Shown here one piece after another: positions 52,675 to 63,650 of a DNA stretch of 64,000 bases. Position 1 is the first letter of the stretch; each line of letters opens with the position of its first letter. The notes beneath the pieces were generated by a model, which saw only the letters and a program-made list of their open reading frames with translations, was not told the DNA's origin and made no database searches. The translations under genes and the position numbers were made by a program. This DNA comes from Cydia pomonella (taxonomy: Eukaryota; Arthropoda; Insecta; Lepidoptera; Tortricidae), in assembly GCF_033807575.1 (NCBI RefSeq), contig NC_084727.1:1054001-1118000 (forward strand), read 5' to 3'.

Positions 52675-52810
52675 GTGATCCCGGCCGAGCTGGCCGCGGC
52701 GGCGGCCGAGTGGAGCGCGCACCGCGCCCCCGACGGCCGCCCCTACTACTACAACGCCGGCAAGGGCGAGAGTGTCTGGGAGAAGCCCAAGCCCATGAAG
52801 GAGTTGGAAG
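52675..52810 (+). CDS. TCERG1: TCERG1 exon 9 (WW domain 2), original copy
   Basis: 136 nt, acceptor ATGTTCGTCAG, donor GTATGT, phase 0 in and 1 out. Encodes VIPAELAAAAAEWSAHRAPD, then GRPYYYNAGKGESVWEKPKP, MKELEG. Protein positions: W452, YYY 463-465, W474, P477; the 22-residue Trp spacing is canonical. It aligns with human WW2 (EWTEYKTADGKTYYYN ... STWEKPQELKE). In TCERG1 the WW domains bind Pro-rich splicing factors. It is directly followed by 48 shortened copies of itself. Confidence 0.9.
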
Positions 52811-55800
52811 GTATGTGTGCGAGACCTGACTCCATACTGTAGGACATGTTCGTCAGGTGGTCCCGGCCGAGTGGCCCCCGACGGCCGCCCCTACTACTAC
52901 AACGCCGGCAAGGGCGAGAGTGTCTGGGAGAAGCCCAAGCCCATGAAGGAGTTGGAAGGTATGTGTGCGAGACCTGACTCCATACTGTAGGACATGTTCG
53001 TCAGGTGGTCCCGGCCGAGTGGCCCCCGACGGCCGCCCCTACTACTACAACGCCGGCAAGGGCGAGAGTGTCTGGGAGAAGCCCAAGCCCATGAAGGAGT
53101 TGGAAGGTATGTGTGCGAGACCTGACTCCATACTGTAGGACATGTTCGTCAGGTGGTCCCGGCCGAGTGGCCCCCGACGGCCGCCCCTACTACTACAACG
53201 CCGGCAAGGGCGAGAGTGTCTGGGAGAAGCCCAAGCCCATGAAGGAGTTGGAAGGTATGTGTGCGAGACCTGACTCCATACTGTAGGACATGTTCGTCAG
53301 GTGGTCCCGGCCGAGTGGCCCCCGACGGCCGCCCCTACTACTACAACGCCGGCAAGGGCGAGAGTGTCTGGGAGAAGCCCAAGCCCATGAAGGAGTTGGA
53401 AGGTATGTGTGCGAGACCTGACTCCATACTGTAGGACATGTTCGTCAGGTGGTCCCGGCCGAGTGGCCCCCGACGGCCGCCCCTACTACTACAACGCCGG
53501 CAAGGGCGAGAGTGTCTGGGAGAAGCCCAAGCCCATGAAGGAGTTGGAAGGTATGTGTGCGAGACCTGACTCCATACTGTAGGACATGTTCGTCAGGTGG
53601 TCCCGGCCGAGTGGCCCCCGACGGTCGCCCCTACTACTACAACGCCGGCAAGGGCGAGAGTGTCTGGGAGAAGCCCAAGCCCATGAAGGAGTTGGAAGGT
53701 ATGTGTGCGAGACCTGACTCCATACTGTAGGACATGTTCGTCAGGTGGTCCCGGCCGAGTGGCCCCCGACGGCCGCCCCTACTACTACAACGCCGGCAAG
53801 GGCGAGAGTGTCTGGGAGAAGCCCAAGCCCATGAAGGAGTTGGAAGGTATGTGTGCGAGACCTGACTCCATACTGTAGGACATGTTCGTCAGGTGGTCCC
53901 GGCCGAGTGGCCCCCGACGGCCGCCCCTACTACTACAACGCCGGCAAGGGCGAGAGTGTCTGGGAGAAGCCCAAGCCCATGAAGGAGTTGGAAGGTATGT
54001 GTGCGAGACCTGACTCCATACTGTAGGACATGTTCGTCAGGTGGTCCCGGCCGAGTGGCCCCCGACGGCCGCCCCTACTACTACAACGCCGGCAAGGGCG
54101 AGAGTGTCTGGGAGAAGCCCAAGCCCATGAAGGAGTTGGAAGGTATGTGTGCGAGACCTGACTCCATACTGTAGGACATGTTCGTCAGGTGGTCCCGGCC
54201 GAGTGGCCCCCGACGGCCGCCCCTACTACTACAACGCCGGCAAGGGCGAGAGTGTCTGGGAGAAGCCCAAGCCCATGAAGGAGTTGGAAGGTATGTGTGC
54301 GAGACCTGACTCCATACTGTAGGACATGTTCGTCAGGTGGTCCCGGCCGAGTGGCCCCCGACGGCCGCCCCTACTACTACAACGCCGGCAAGGGCGAGAG
54401 TGTCTGGGAGAAGCCCAAGCCCATGAAGGAGTTGGAAGGTATGTGTGCGAGACCTGACTCCATACTGTAGGACATGTTCGTCAGGTGGTCCCGGCCGAGT
54501 GGCCCCCGACGGCCGCCCCTACTACTACAACGCCGGCAAGGGCGAGAGTGTCTGGGAGAAGCCCAAGCCCATGAAGGAGTTGGAAGGTATGTGTGCGAGA
54601 CCTGACTCCATACTGTAGGACATGTTCGTCAGGTGGTCCCGGCCGAGTGGCCCCCGACGGCCGCCCCTACTACTACAACGCCGGCAAGGGCGAGAGTGTC
54701 TGGGAGAAGCCCAAGCCCATGAAGGAGTTGGAAGGTATGTGTGCGAGACCTGACTCCATACTGTAGGACATGTTCGTCAGGTGGTCCCGGCCGAGTGGCC
54801 CCCGACGGCCGCCCCTACTACTACAACGCCGGCAAGGGCGAGAGTGTCTGGGAGAAGCCCAAGCCCATGAAGGAGTTGGAAGGTATGTGTGCGAGACCTG
54901 ACTCCATACTGTAGGACATGTTCGTCAGGTGGTCCCGGCCGAGTGGCCCCCGACGGCCGCCCCTACTACTACAACGCCGGCAAGGGCGAGAGTGTCTGGG
55001 AGAAGCCCAAGCCCATGAAGGAGTTGGAAGGTATGTGTGCGAGACCTGACTCCATACTGTAGGACATGTTCGTCAGGTGGTCCCGGCCGAGTGGCCCCCG
55101 ACGGCCGCCCCTACTACTACAACGCCGGCAAGGGCGAGAGTGTCTGGGAGAAGCCCAAGCCCATGAAGGAGTTGGAAGGTATGTGTGCGAGACCTGACTC
55201 CATACTGTAGGACATGTTCGTCAGGTGGTCCCGGCCGAGTGGCCCCCGACGGCCGCCCCTACTACTACAACGCCGGCAAGGGCGAGAGTGTCTGGGAGAA
55301 GCCCAAGCCCATGAAGGAGTTGGAAGGTATGTGTGCGAGACCTGACTCCATACTGTAGGACATGTTCGTCAGGTGGTCCCGGCCGAGTGGCCCCCGACGG
55401 CCGCCCCTACTACTACAACGCCGGCAAGGGCGAGAGTGTCTGGGAGAAGCCCAAGCCCATGAAGGAGTTGGAAGGTATGTGTGCGAGACCTGACTCCATA
55501 CTGTAGGACATGTTCGTCAGGTGGTCCCGGCCGAGTGGCCCCCGACGGCCGCCCCTACTACTACAACGCCGGCAAGGGCGAGAGTGGCTGGGAGAAGCCC
55601 AAGCCCATGAAGGAGTTGGAAGGTATGTGTGCGAGACCTGACTCCATACTGTAGGACATGTTCGTCAGGTGGTCCCGGCCGAGTGGCCCCCGACGGCCGC
55701 CCCTACTACTACAACGCCGGCAAGGGCGAGAGTGTCTGGGAGAAGCCCAAGCCCATGAAGGAGTTGGAAGGTATGTGTGCGAGACCTGACTCCATACTGT

Positions 55801-58800
55801 AGGACATGTTCGTCAGGTGGTCCCGGCCGAGTGGCCCCCGACGGCCGCCCCTACTACTACAACGCCGGCAAGGGCGAGAGTGTCTGGGAGAAGCCCAAGC
55901 CCATGAAGGAGTTGGAAGGTATGTGTGCGAGACCTGACTCCATACTGTAGGACATGTTCGTCAGGTGGTCCCGGCCGAGTGGCCCCCGACGGCCGCCCCT
56001 ACTACTACAACGCCGGCAAGGGCGAGAGTGTCTGGGAGAAGCCCAAGCCCATGAAGGAGTTGGAAGGTATGTGTGCGAGACCTGACTCCATACTGTAGGA
56101 CATGTTCGTCAGGTGGTCCCGGCCGAGTGGCCCCCGACGGCCGCCCCTACTACTACAACGCCGGCAAGGGCGAGAGTGTCTGGGAGAAGCCCAAGCCCAT
56201 GAAGGAGTTGGAAGGTATGTGTGCGAGACCTGACTCCATACTGTAGGACATGTTCGTCAGGTGGTCCCGGCCGAGTGGCCCCCGACGGCCGCCCCTACTA
56301 CTACAACGCCGGCAAGGGCGAGAGTGTCTGGGAGAAGCCCAAGCCCATGAAGGAGTTGGAAGGTATGTGTGCGAGACCTGACTCCATACTGTAGGACATG
56401 TTCGTCAGGTGGTCCCGGCCGAGTGGCCCCCGACGGCCGCCCCTACTACTACAACGCCGGCAAGGGCGAGAGTGTCTGGAGAAGCCCAAGCCCATGAAGG
56501 AGTTGGAAGGTATGTGTGCGAGACCTGACTCCATACTGTAGGACATGTTCGTCAGGTGGTCCCGGCCGAGTGGCCCCCGACGGCCGCCCCTACTACTACA
56601 ACGCCGGCAAGGGCGAGAGTGTCTGGGAGAAGCCCAAGCCCATGAAGGAGTTGGAAGGTATGTGTGCGAGACCTGACTCCATACTGTAGGACATGTTCGT
56701 CAGGTGGTCCCGGCCGAGTGGCCCCCGACGGCCGCCCCTACTACTACAACGCCGGCAAGGGCGAGAGTGTCTGGGAGAAGCCCAAGCCCATGAAGGAGTT
56801 GGAAGGTATGTGTGCGAGACCTGACTCCATACTGTAGGACATGTTCGTCAGGTGGTCCCGGCCGAGTGGCCCCCGACGGCCGCCCCTACTACTACAACGC
56901 CGGCAAGGGCGAGAGTGTCTGGGAGAAGCCCAAGCCCATGAAGGAGTTGGAAGGTATGTGTGCGAGACCTGACTCCATACTGTAGGACATGTTCGTCAGG
57001 TGGTCCCGGCCGAGTGGCCCCCGACGGCCGCCCCTACTACTACAACGCCGGCAAGGGCGAGAGTGTCTGGGAGAAGCCCAAGCCCATGAAGGAGTTGGAA
57101 GGTATGTGTGCGAGACCTGACTCCATACTGTAGGACATGTTCGTCAGGTGGTCCCGGCCGAGTGGCCCCCGACGGCCGCCCCTACTACTACAACGCCGGC
57201 AAGGGCGAGAGTGTCTGGGAGAAGCCCAAGCCCATGAAGGAGTTGGAAGGTATGTGTGCGAGACCTGACTCCATACTGTAGGACATGTTCGTCAGGTGGT
57301 CCCGGCCGAGTGGCCCCCGACGGCCGCCCCTACTACTACAACGCCGGCAAGGGCGAGAGTGTCTGGGAGAAGCCCAAGCCCATGAAGGAGTGGGAAGGTA
57401 TGTGTGCGAGACCTGACTCCATACTGTAGGACATGTTCGTCAGGTGGTCCCGGCCGAGTGGCCCCCGACGGCCGCCCCTACTACTACAACGCCGGCAAGG
57501 GCGAGAGTGTCTGGGAGAAGCCCAAGCCCATGAAGGAGTTGGAAGGTATGTGTGCGAGACCTGACTCCATACTGTAGGACATGTTCGTCAGGTGGTCCCG
57601 GCCGAGTGGCCCCCGACGGCCGCCCCTACTACTACAACGCCGGCAAGGGCGAGAGTGTCTGGGAGAAGCCCAAGCCCATGAAGGAGTTGGAAGGTATGTG
57701 TGCGAGACCTGACTCCATACTGTAGGACATGTTCGTCAGGTGGTCCCGGCCGAGTGGCCCCCGACGGCCGCCCCTACTACTACAACGCCGGCAAGGGCGA
57801 GAGTGTCTGGGAGAAGCCCAAGCCCATGAAGGAGTTGGAAGGTATGTGTGCGAGACCTGACTCCATACTGTAGGACATGTTCGTCAGGTGGTCCCGGCCG
57901 AGTGGCCCCCGACGGCCGCCCCTACTACTACAACGCCGGCAAGGGCGAGAGTGTCTGGGAGAAGCCCAAGCCCATGAAGGAGTTGGAAGGTATGTGTGCG
58001 AGACCTGACTCCATACTGTAGGACATGTTCGTCAGGTGGTCCCGGCCGAGTGGCCCCCGACGGCCGCCCCTACTACTACAACGCCGGCAAGGGCGAGAGT
58101 GTCTGGGAGAAGCCCAAGCCCATGAAGGAGTTGGAAGGTATGTGTGCGAGACCTGACTCCATACTGTAGGACATGTTCGTCAGGTGGTCCCGGCCGAGTG
58201 GCCCCCGACGGCCGCCCCTACTACTACAACGCCGGCAAGGGCGAGAGTGTCTGGGAGAAGCCCAAGCCCATGAAGGAGTTGGAAGGTATGTGTGCGAGAC
58301 CTGACTCCATACTGTAGGACATGTTCGTCAGGTGGTCCCGGCCGAGTGGCCCCCGACGGCCGCCCCTACTACTACAACGCCGGCAAGGGCGAGAGTGTCT
58401 GGGAGAAGCCCAAGCCCATGAAGGAGTTGGAAGGTATGTGTGCGAGACCTGACTCCATACTGTAGGACATGTTCGTCAGGTGGTCCCGGCCGAGTGGCCC
58501 CCGACGGCCGCCCCTACTACTACAACGCCGGCAAGGGCGAGAGTGTCTGGGAGAAGCCCAAGCCCATGAAGGAGTTGGAAGGTATGTGTGCGAGACCTGA
58601 CTCCATACTGTAGGACATGTTCGTCAGGTGGTCCCGGCCGAGTGGCCCCCGACGGTCGCCCCTACTACTACAACGCCGGCAAGGGCGAGAGTGTCTGGGA
58701 GAAGCCCAAGCCCATGAAGGAGTTGGAAGGTATGTGTGCGAGACCTGACTCCATACTGTAGGACATGTTCGTCAGGTGGTCCCGGCCGAGTGGCCCCCGA

Positions 58801-59960
58801 CGGCCGCCCCTACTACTACAACGCCGGCAAGGGCGAGAGTGTCTGGGAGAAGCCCAAGCCCATGAAGGAGTTGGAAGGTATGTGTGCGAGACCTGACTCC
58901 ATACTGTAGGACATGTTCGTCAGGTGGTCCCGGCCGAGTGGCCCCCGACGGCCGCCCCTATTACTACAACGCCGGCAAGGGCGAGAGTGTCTGGGAGAAG
59001 CCCAAGCCCATGAAGGAGTTGGAAGGTATGTGTGCGAGACCTGACTCCATACTGTAGGACATGTTCGTCAGGTGGTCCCGGCCGAGTGGCCCCCGACGGC
59101 CGCCCCTACTACTACAACGCCGGCAAGGGCGAGAGTGTCTGGGAGAAGCCCAAGCCCATGAAGGAGTTGGAAGGTATGTGTGCGAGACCTGACTCCATAC
59201 TGTAGGACATGTTCGTCAGGTGGTCCCGGCCGAGTGGCCCCCGACGGTCGCCCCTACTACTACAACGCCGGCAAGGGCGAGAGTGTCTGGGAGAAGCCCA
59301 AGCCCATGAAGGAGTTGGAAGGTATGTGTGCGAGACCTGACTCCATACTGTAGGACATGTTCGTCAGGTGGTCCCGGCCGAGTGGCCCCCGACGGCCGCC
59401 CCTACTACTACAACGCCGGCAAGGGCGAGAGTGTCTGGGAGAAGCCCAAGCCCATGAAGGAGTTGGAAGGTATGTGTGCGAGACCTGACTCCATACTGTA
59501 GGACATGTTCGTCAGGTGGTCCCGGCCGAGTGGCCCCCGACGGCCGCCGCTACTACTACAACGCCGGCAAGGGCGAGAGTGTCTGGGAGAAGCCCAAGCC
59601 CATGAAGGAGTTGGAAGGTATGTGTGCGAGACCTGACTCCATACTGTAGGACATGTTCGTCAGGTGGTCCCGGCCGAGTGGCCCCCGACGGCCGCCCCTA
59701 CTACTACAACGCCGGCAAGGGCGAGAGTGTCTGGGAGAAGCCCAAGCCCATGAAGGAGTTGGAAGGTATGTGTGCGAGACCTGACTCCATACTGTAGGAC
59801 ATGTTCGTCAGGTGGTCCCGGCCGAGTGGCCCCCGACGGCCGCCCCTACTACTACAACGCCGGCAAGGGCGAGAGTGTCTGGGAGAAGCCCAAGCCCATG
59901 AAAGAGTTGGAAGGTATGTGTGCGAGACCTGACTCCATACTGTAGGAGACAGTGGTATTT
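52811..59960 (+). repeat. TCERG1: 148-bp tandem array: 48 shortened WW2 exons with own splice sites
   Basis: Exon-like parts start at 52857 and every 148 bp (one base less after unit 25), the last at 59812-59913. Each unit is 102 nt (acceptor TTCGTCAG, GTGGTCCCGG ... GTTGGAAG) plus a 46-nt GT-AG gap (GTATGTGTGCGAGACCTGAC ... GTTCGTCAG) with a CTGAC branch-like motif. Relative to exon 9 each copy lacks 21 nt and 13 nt, which turns phase 0-1 into phase 1-1. In frame a unit reads GGPGRVAPDGRPYYYN and AGKGESVWEKPKPMKELE, 34 aa; the first WW Trp is lost, YYY and the second Trp stay. Only about nine units differ from consensus. Confidence 0.92.
56409..56509 (+). pseudogene. WW2 array unit 25 with 1-nt deletion
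   Basis: TCTGGAGAAG instead of TCTGGGAGAAG (about 56477-56480). In the WW reading frame this runs into TGA at CCA TGA, so this unit cannot be included without truncation. It is also why the spacing drops by one base here. Confidence 0.85.
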
Positions 59961-60154
59961 AATAATTGTGTTTTTTTTTTTCATGCGTTTTCTGCCTTGT
60001 AACACACACTTTGGCACCCTTTGCTGGATCATCTTCAGGTAGGCCTTTTTTTCTTTGTACAAAGTGAATTTGATATAGAGGTAGATTATCAAAGAAAACT
60101 TTGTAGCCACAATAACTTTACTGCCATATTTCGACACATGATTATAGTATTTTA

Positions 60155-60293
60155 TGCAACAGTTGTATAAGAAGGGTCAAAAAAGGCGAGTGACGTGAGT
60201 TACAATGTGAGCCGGAGCCGAAGGCGTAGGCGAACATTGTAAAGGAATACGCCACGAGCATTTTTTGACCTTCTTATACAACGTTGCATACAA
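60155..60293. repeat. Hairpin element GTTGTATAAGAAGGTC
   Basis: CAACAGTTGTATAAGAAGGG ... CCTTCTTATACAACGTTGCA with an internal GAGCCGGAGCCGAAGGCG stretch. Arms of about 45 bp. Confidence 0.65.
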
Positions 60294-60424
60294 TATTTTT
60301 CCAACGAGTCAACAAAAATAAATCTTAATATAGGAAAACAAATTACAGCAAAAGTATATAGCCAAGACGCGCGAGCATACCTTGTTACGTGCCCGGCGCG
60401 CCCCGGGCCGCGGCCGGCCGGTCG

Positions 60425-60615
60425 GCGACACCTCCTCGTAACTCATGAGGCCCTGGTACTTGCTACTTGCTAAATTAAATTTTTGGACAGTTTTTTCTCA
60501 ATTTTGGCCACCGTAGCCTACGGAGACTAACAAGCGTGTTCTCTATGGGTGTTGCTATATTACGGGTGTCACATGCGTGTTTCTGACTTATGAAGTAATT
60601 ATTTTTACTATGCAA
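60425..60615 (-). repeat. Segment flanking the WW2 array, right copy
   Basis: Same orientation as 52196-52425; the antisense codons KYQGLMSYEEVS are preserved, but the part beyond is replaced by a GC-rich stretch (CGGCCGGCCGGTCGG). Confidence 0.6.
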
Positions 60616-60963
60616 CCAAATGAATATTTTGTAAGTTGGCAGCAATTCACTTAGTTTTAAACTGTTTTCGTTTTGGTTTTGTTAGGTTGGTAGCCATTAA
60701 TCGCAGTAACGTTATAGCGATTAAAAGCACTAGAGCTTTTATGAGGAATAGACAATATAGACTTTTCTTGAAACCTTTTATGTATGTTCTTATATTCGTG
60801 TTAATGAATGCATAAATGACAGATAACAGTAGAGGAGTAGGAAAAAACATTTAAAACACCATTTGACTTCCATCCTTATCCTTTCACTGATATGCGTAAA
60901 ATTTGTTAAAAATAAATTGGCGCCATCTAATGGATCAAAGGCCAAAGGTATGGCGGCATCACA

Positions 60964-61026
60964 CCACACAAAGCGAGATGACATTCACAATGCCTATACC
61001 TCTTTTGGACGTAGTTTAAGGACATT
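60964..61026 (-). mobile_element. SINE family A, internal fragment
   Basis: CACACAAAGCGAGATGACAT ... GACGTAGTTTAAGGACAT, without the tail. Confidence 0.65.
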
Positions 61027-61145
61027 TGCATCGACATATTCAATATTCACGACAAACAAAAATCTTGCTTTAAATAGCTTTAAATCCATATTGTATGAAC
61101 TTTAAGAGCAAAGTTTATTGAATTATTATTATTTTCCTGGTGCAG

Positions 61146-61223
61146 AGCTACAAGCCAAAATAGCAGAAGAGAAGGGTGAAAAACCCGAAAAAGACAAGAT
61201 GGATATCGACGGGAAAGTTGAAG
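61146..61223 (+). CDS. TCERG1: TCERG1 exon 10 (charged linker)
   Basis: 78 nt, acceptor CCTGGTGCAG, donor GTAAAT, phase 1 in and out. Encodes ELQAKIAEEKGEKPEKDKMD, then IDGKVE. It corresponds to the Glu/Lys-rich segment that follows WW2 in human TCERG1 (KEKEKLEEKIKEP). It accepts phase 1, so it can join exon 9 or any array unit. Confidence 0.82.
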
Positions 61224-62276
61224 GTAAATACTCTGAATTAGTTATTAATAGGAGTACGGAATTAGTTATTAACAGAGCCCGTACATTTCATGCCGTTGAC
61301 ATAAAAATGACGTCACGCTACATAGAGTATGATTCCAATTACTATTTACGTAATAATTAATCATTTGTAACCTCCTTGGTTAGCTGATACATATACTTGA
61401 CAATCAGTACGGAAACGTCTAATTGACTTTCATCTTAGTGTCACTCGACGAATTAATAGATTATTTTTCACAATCCTCCCGCGTATTTGCGTCTAACGTC
61501 AATCCCAAAGTAAACAAGTAGTAAATTAAGACGCGATCTAAAGGGTGTAGCAGGATAGCCTAGGAAAAATTGCCCCCAGCGATTTTGGGCCAAAACTGTA
61601 ATCAAACGATGCCTTTTGGGGAGGTTATACTCTGCACAACGTTTCATCCCTCTGTTACCCCCTGGGGGTGAAAATCACTCGATTAACCCCAAAACTGTTT
61701 TAATTATTTTTTCCTAAACTATGAAAGTGACGAACTTCAAATTTTGTACAAATATTAATAAGACTAAAAGCTATGTGCTAAAAAAATATTAACCCCCTAA
61801 CCATTTAAATTCTTGTAAAAAAAACAAGAATAAAAAAAGAATCACCCTGTATATCAAGTTACACTCATGGTACACACACCATTTTTTTTTTCAAAAATGA
61901 ACCAGTTTATATTCTACATTATACAAAAGTTTCATGGACCTACTCCAGAAGGAACATTGCGAAATTAATATTTATTGGCTCTTTGGTGCGTACTATTCAT
62001 TGAACTCCCACTAAGAGCCTTGCATTATTAATAAACAATTTTTCCTAGGCTATCCTGCTACACCCTTTAAAACTAATTATATTTCGTTTTGATAAGCATG
62101 AAACAACCTTTCAATTCATGGCAAACATTTATTAAAAGCTTTGTATTACATTTTATCAGTCAAAACCTTTGTGACAGAACTTATGACCCAACTCAGTATT
62201 TATGTTATTTACTCAAAGTATTTTTTTCTTATATTAACTAATCTCCCATATCGCCTAACGTGACCAGTTCTCCCAG
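61224..62276 (+). other. TCERG1: TCERG1 intron 10
   Basis: A repeat spans about 61540-62070: GGGTGTAGCAGGATAGCCTA at left and TAGGCTATCCTGCTACACCC at right, a 20-bp terminal inverted pair, so a ~530-bp MITE-like element. No coding sequence. Confidence 0.7.
61548..62068. mobile_element. MITE with AAGGGTGTAGCAGGATAGCC ends
   Basis: Left end AAGGGTGTAGCAGGATAGCC, right end GGCTATCCTGCTACACCCTT; interior non-coding with a CACCCTGTATATC phrase. Confidence 0.75.
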
Positions 62277-62484
62277 TGATCGACGTAGAAGCACACGCGG
62301 AGGCGGCGGCCGCGGCCGAGGCGGAGCGAGTCCGTCTACAGAAAGAGCGCGAAATTGCCGATCGGGAGGCGGCCGAGCGCGAGGCAGCGGAACAGGAGAA
62401 GAAAGAAAAAGAGGAGAAAGAGAAGGAAAAGGCTAAGAGGAAGAACAAGCCGATCTCTATTATGCCCATCTCTGGGACGCCTTG
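62277..62484 (+). CDS. TCERG1: TCERG1 exon 11 (Ala/Glu/Lys coiled coil, SGTPW junction)
   Basis: 208 nt, acceptor GTTCTCCCAG, donor GTAAGT, phase 1 in and 2 out. Encodes VIDVEAHAEAAAAAEAERVR, then LQKEREIADREAAEREAAEQ, a Glu/Lys-rich run, and NKPISIMPISGTP. In human TCERG1 the equivalent text is KPVATAPIPGTPWCVVWTG, the entry to WW3, which strongly supports the identification and orientation. The next exon should begin with the last base of the Trp codon; I find no such exon before 64000. Confidence 0.88.
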
Positions 62485-62600
62485 GTAAGTATTTTATAAA
62501 ATGGTAATACATTTTTGGGTTTTCGTGTAACTTATCAAGATTTTAGCTTTCGTTTTGATCAAGACTAAGAATCTTCTTCCTCGCATTGTCCCGGCATTTT

Positions 62601-62894
62601 GCCACGGCTCATGGGAGCCTGGGGTCCGCTTGACAACTAATCCCAAGATGTGGCGTAGGCACTAGTTTTTACGAAAGCGACTGCCATCTGACCTTCCAAC
62701 CCAGAGGATAAACTAGGCCTTGTTGGGATTAGTCCGGTTTCCTCACGATGTTTTCCTTCACCGAAAAGCGACTGGTAAATATCAAATGATATTTCGTACA
62801 TAAATTCCGAAAAACTCATTGGTACGAGCCGGGGTTTGAACCCGCGACCTCCGGATTGCAAGTCGCACGCTCTTATCGCTAGGCCACCAGCGCT
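62601..62894 (-). mobile_element. SINE family D (tRNA-Ala-like head)
   Basis: The minus strand starts AGCGCTGGTGGCCTAGCGAT with anticodon-like CTTGCAATC and box B GGGTTCAAACC, followed by a body ending CCCCAGGCTCCCATGAGCCG. Retroposed, antisense to TCERG1. Confidence 0.75.
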
Positions 62895-63287
62895 TTTTTA
62901 GACTAGATCAAGACTAAGAATAAGTAAACAAACTAAAATTTATCTGCAATAGAGTTAGATTGACTAAAAGTATTCTTTCAAATATAGTCTCACTAAAAGA
63001 GGTAAAATTCACTCTGTCTCCATTATAGAGGTAAATGTGAGAATTAAATCGTAAGTAATAAATCCTAGGTTTGTTTTGCCTCACCAACGGAGGAAATTCA
63101 GTGCTAGACCATGCTCACACCCGGCACGGAACTGAAATACTATGCGTTGTCTCCTAGAAATACACCCTCATAGAACGGTTGCTTTTATCGATTGTTTCCG
63201 ATATCTCGCAACCAAATGCAGGAATGATAACCCTCCACCTGTCAGAGGCGGAAAAGTAAGCAAACTTTCAAACAACTTTAAAGAGTT

Positions 63288-63511
63288 AGTACCTGGGCGA
63301 CCGAGCTTAGCTCGGTTATAACTATTTATTGTAATATGGTGGTGTATAGGTGATATACTTAACTACATTTTTTACTAAATTAAACTTGTCTAAAACAATA
63401 AAAATTAAAAATGTATATATAAACTTAAACATATTTTAAAAAAAAGTTAGTCACCGGGCGAGATTTGAACCCGTAACACTCGTTTAGCAGTCCGCGTCTT
63501 AGGGCCAGTTG
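63288..63511 (-). mobile_element. SINE family B, copy 3, truncated
   Basis: AGTACCTGGGCGACC at left; the tRNA-like head is cut off at 63511 where GGGCCAGTTGCACC begins. Confidence 0.75.
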
Positions 63512-63650
63512 CACCAAACCACCTGCTAACGTAAGCACAGTTCGCTAAATTTTAACGCTTACGTGGGGGTCTTAACGATTGCTAAATAAAATGCGTTGCA
63601 CCAACTATAAAATAACAGAATGTCGGCGCTAATCGTGTGGCCATACTATG
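63512..63650 (+). mobile_element. Repeat with GGGCCAGTTGCACC start
   Basis: GGGCCAGTTGCACCAAACC at left and AATGCGTTGCACCAACTATA inside the right part resemble the inverted ends of a common insect MITE. It was inserted into SINE B or truncates it. Confidence 0.45.

Larger units (their letters stand above)
59914..61145 (+). other. TCERG1: TCERG1 intron 9
   Basis: Contains a hairpin element (60155-60293), the right copy of the array-flanking segment (60425-60615), a GTGGCGCCATC-type repeat (60865-60960, also near 26940-27050) and an internal SINE A fragment (60964-61026). Confidence 0.65.
22682..62484 (+). other. TCERG1: TCERG1 gene span (11 exons found, 3' end beyond window)
   Basis: Coding exons join in phase over 579 codons plus 2 nt: 22682-22866, 25446-25743, 30262-30415, 33645-33791, 40453-40548, 44837-44965, 48366-48590, 50981-51063, 52675-52810, 61146-61223, 62277-62484. 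TCERG1/CA150 is a nuclear protein that couples RNA polymerase II elongation to splicing: its WW domains bind splicing factors and the FF domains bind the phosphorylated polymerase CTD. Seen here: WW1 with W167/W189, WW2 with W452/W474, Pro-rich linkers, and the SGTPW junction that leads to WW3. WW3 and the six FF domains must lie past position 64000. Exon 6 and exon 9 are expanded into splice-site-bearing tandem arrays. Confidence 0.85.

Noticed and set aside
52811..59960. Possible CRISPR array or satellite DNA
   Set aside because: Regular spacing, but the units are continuous repeats without variable spacers, derived from a WW exon, in a eukaryotic gene.
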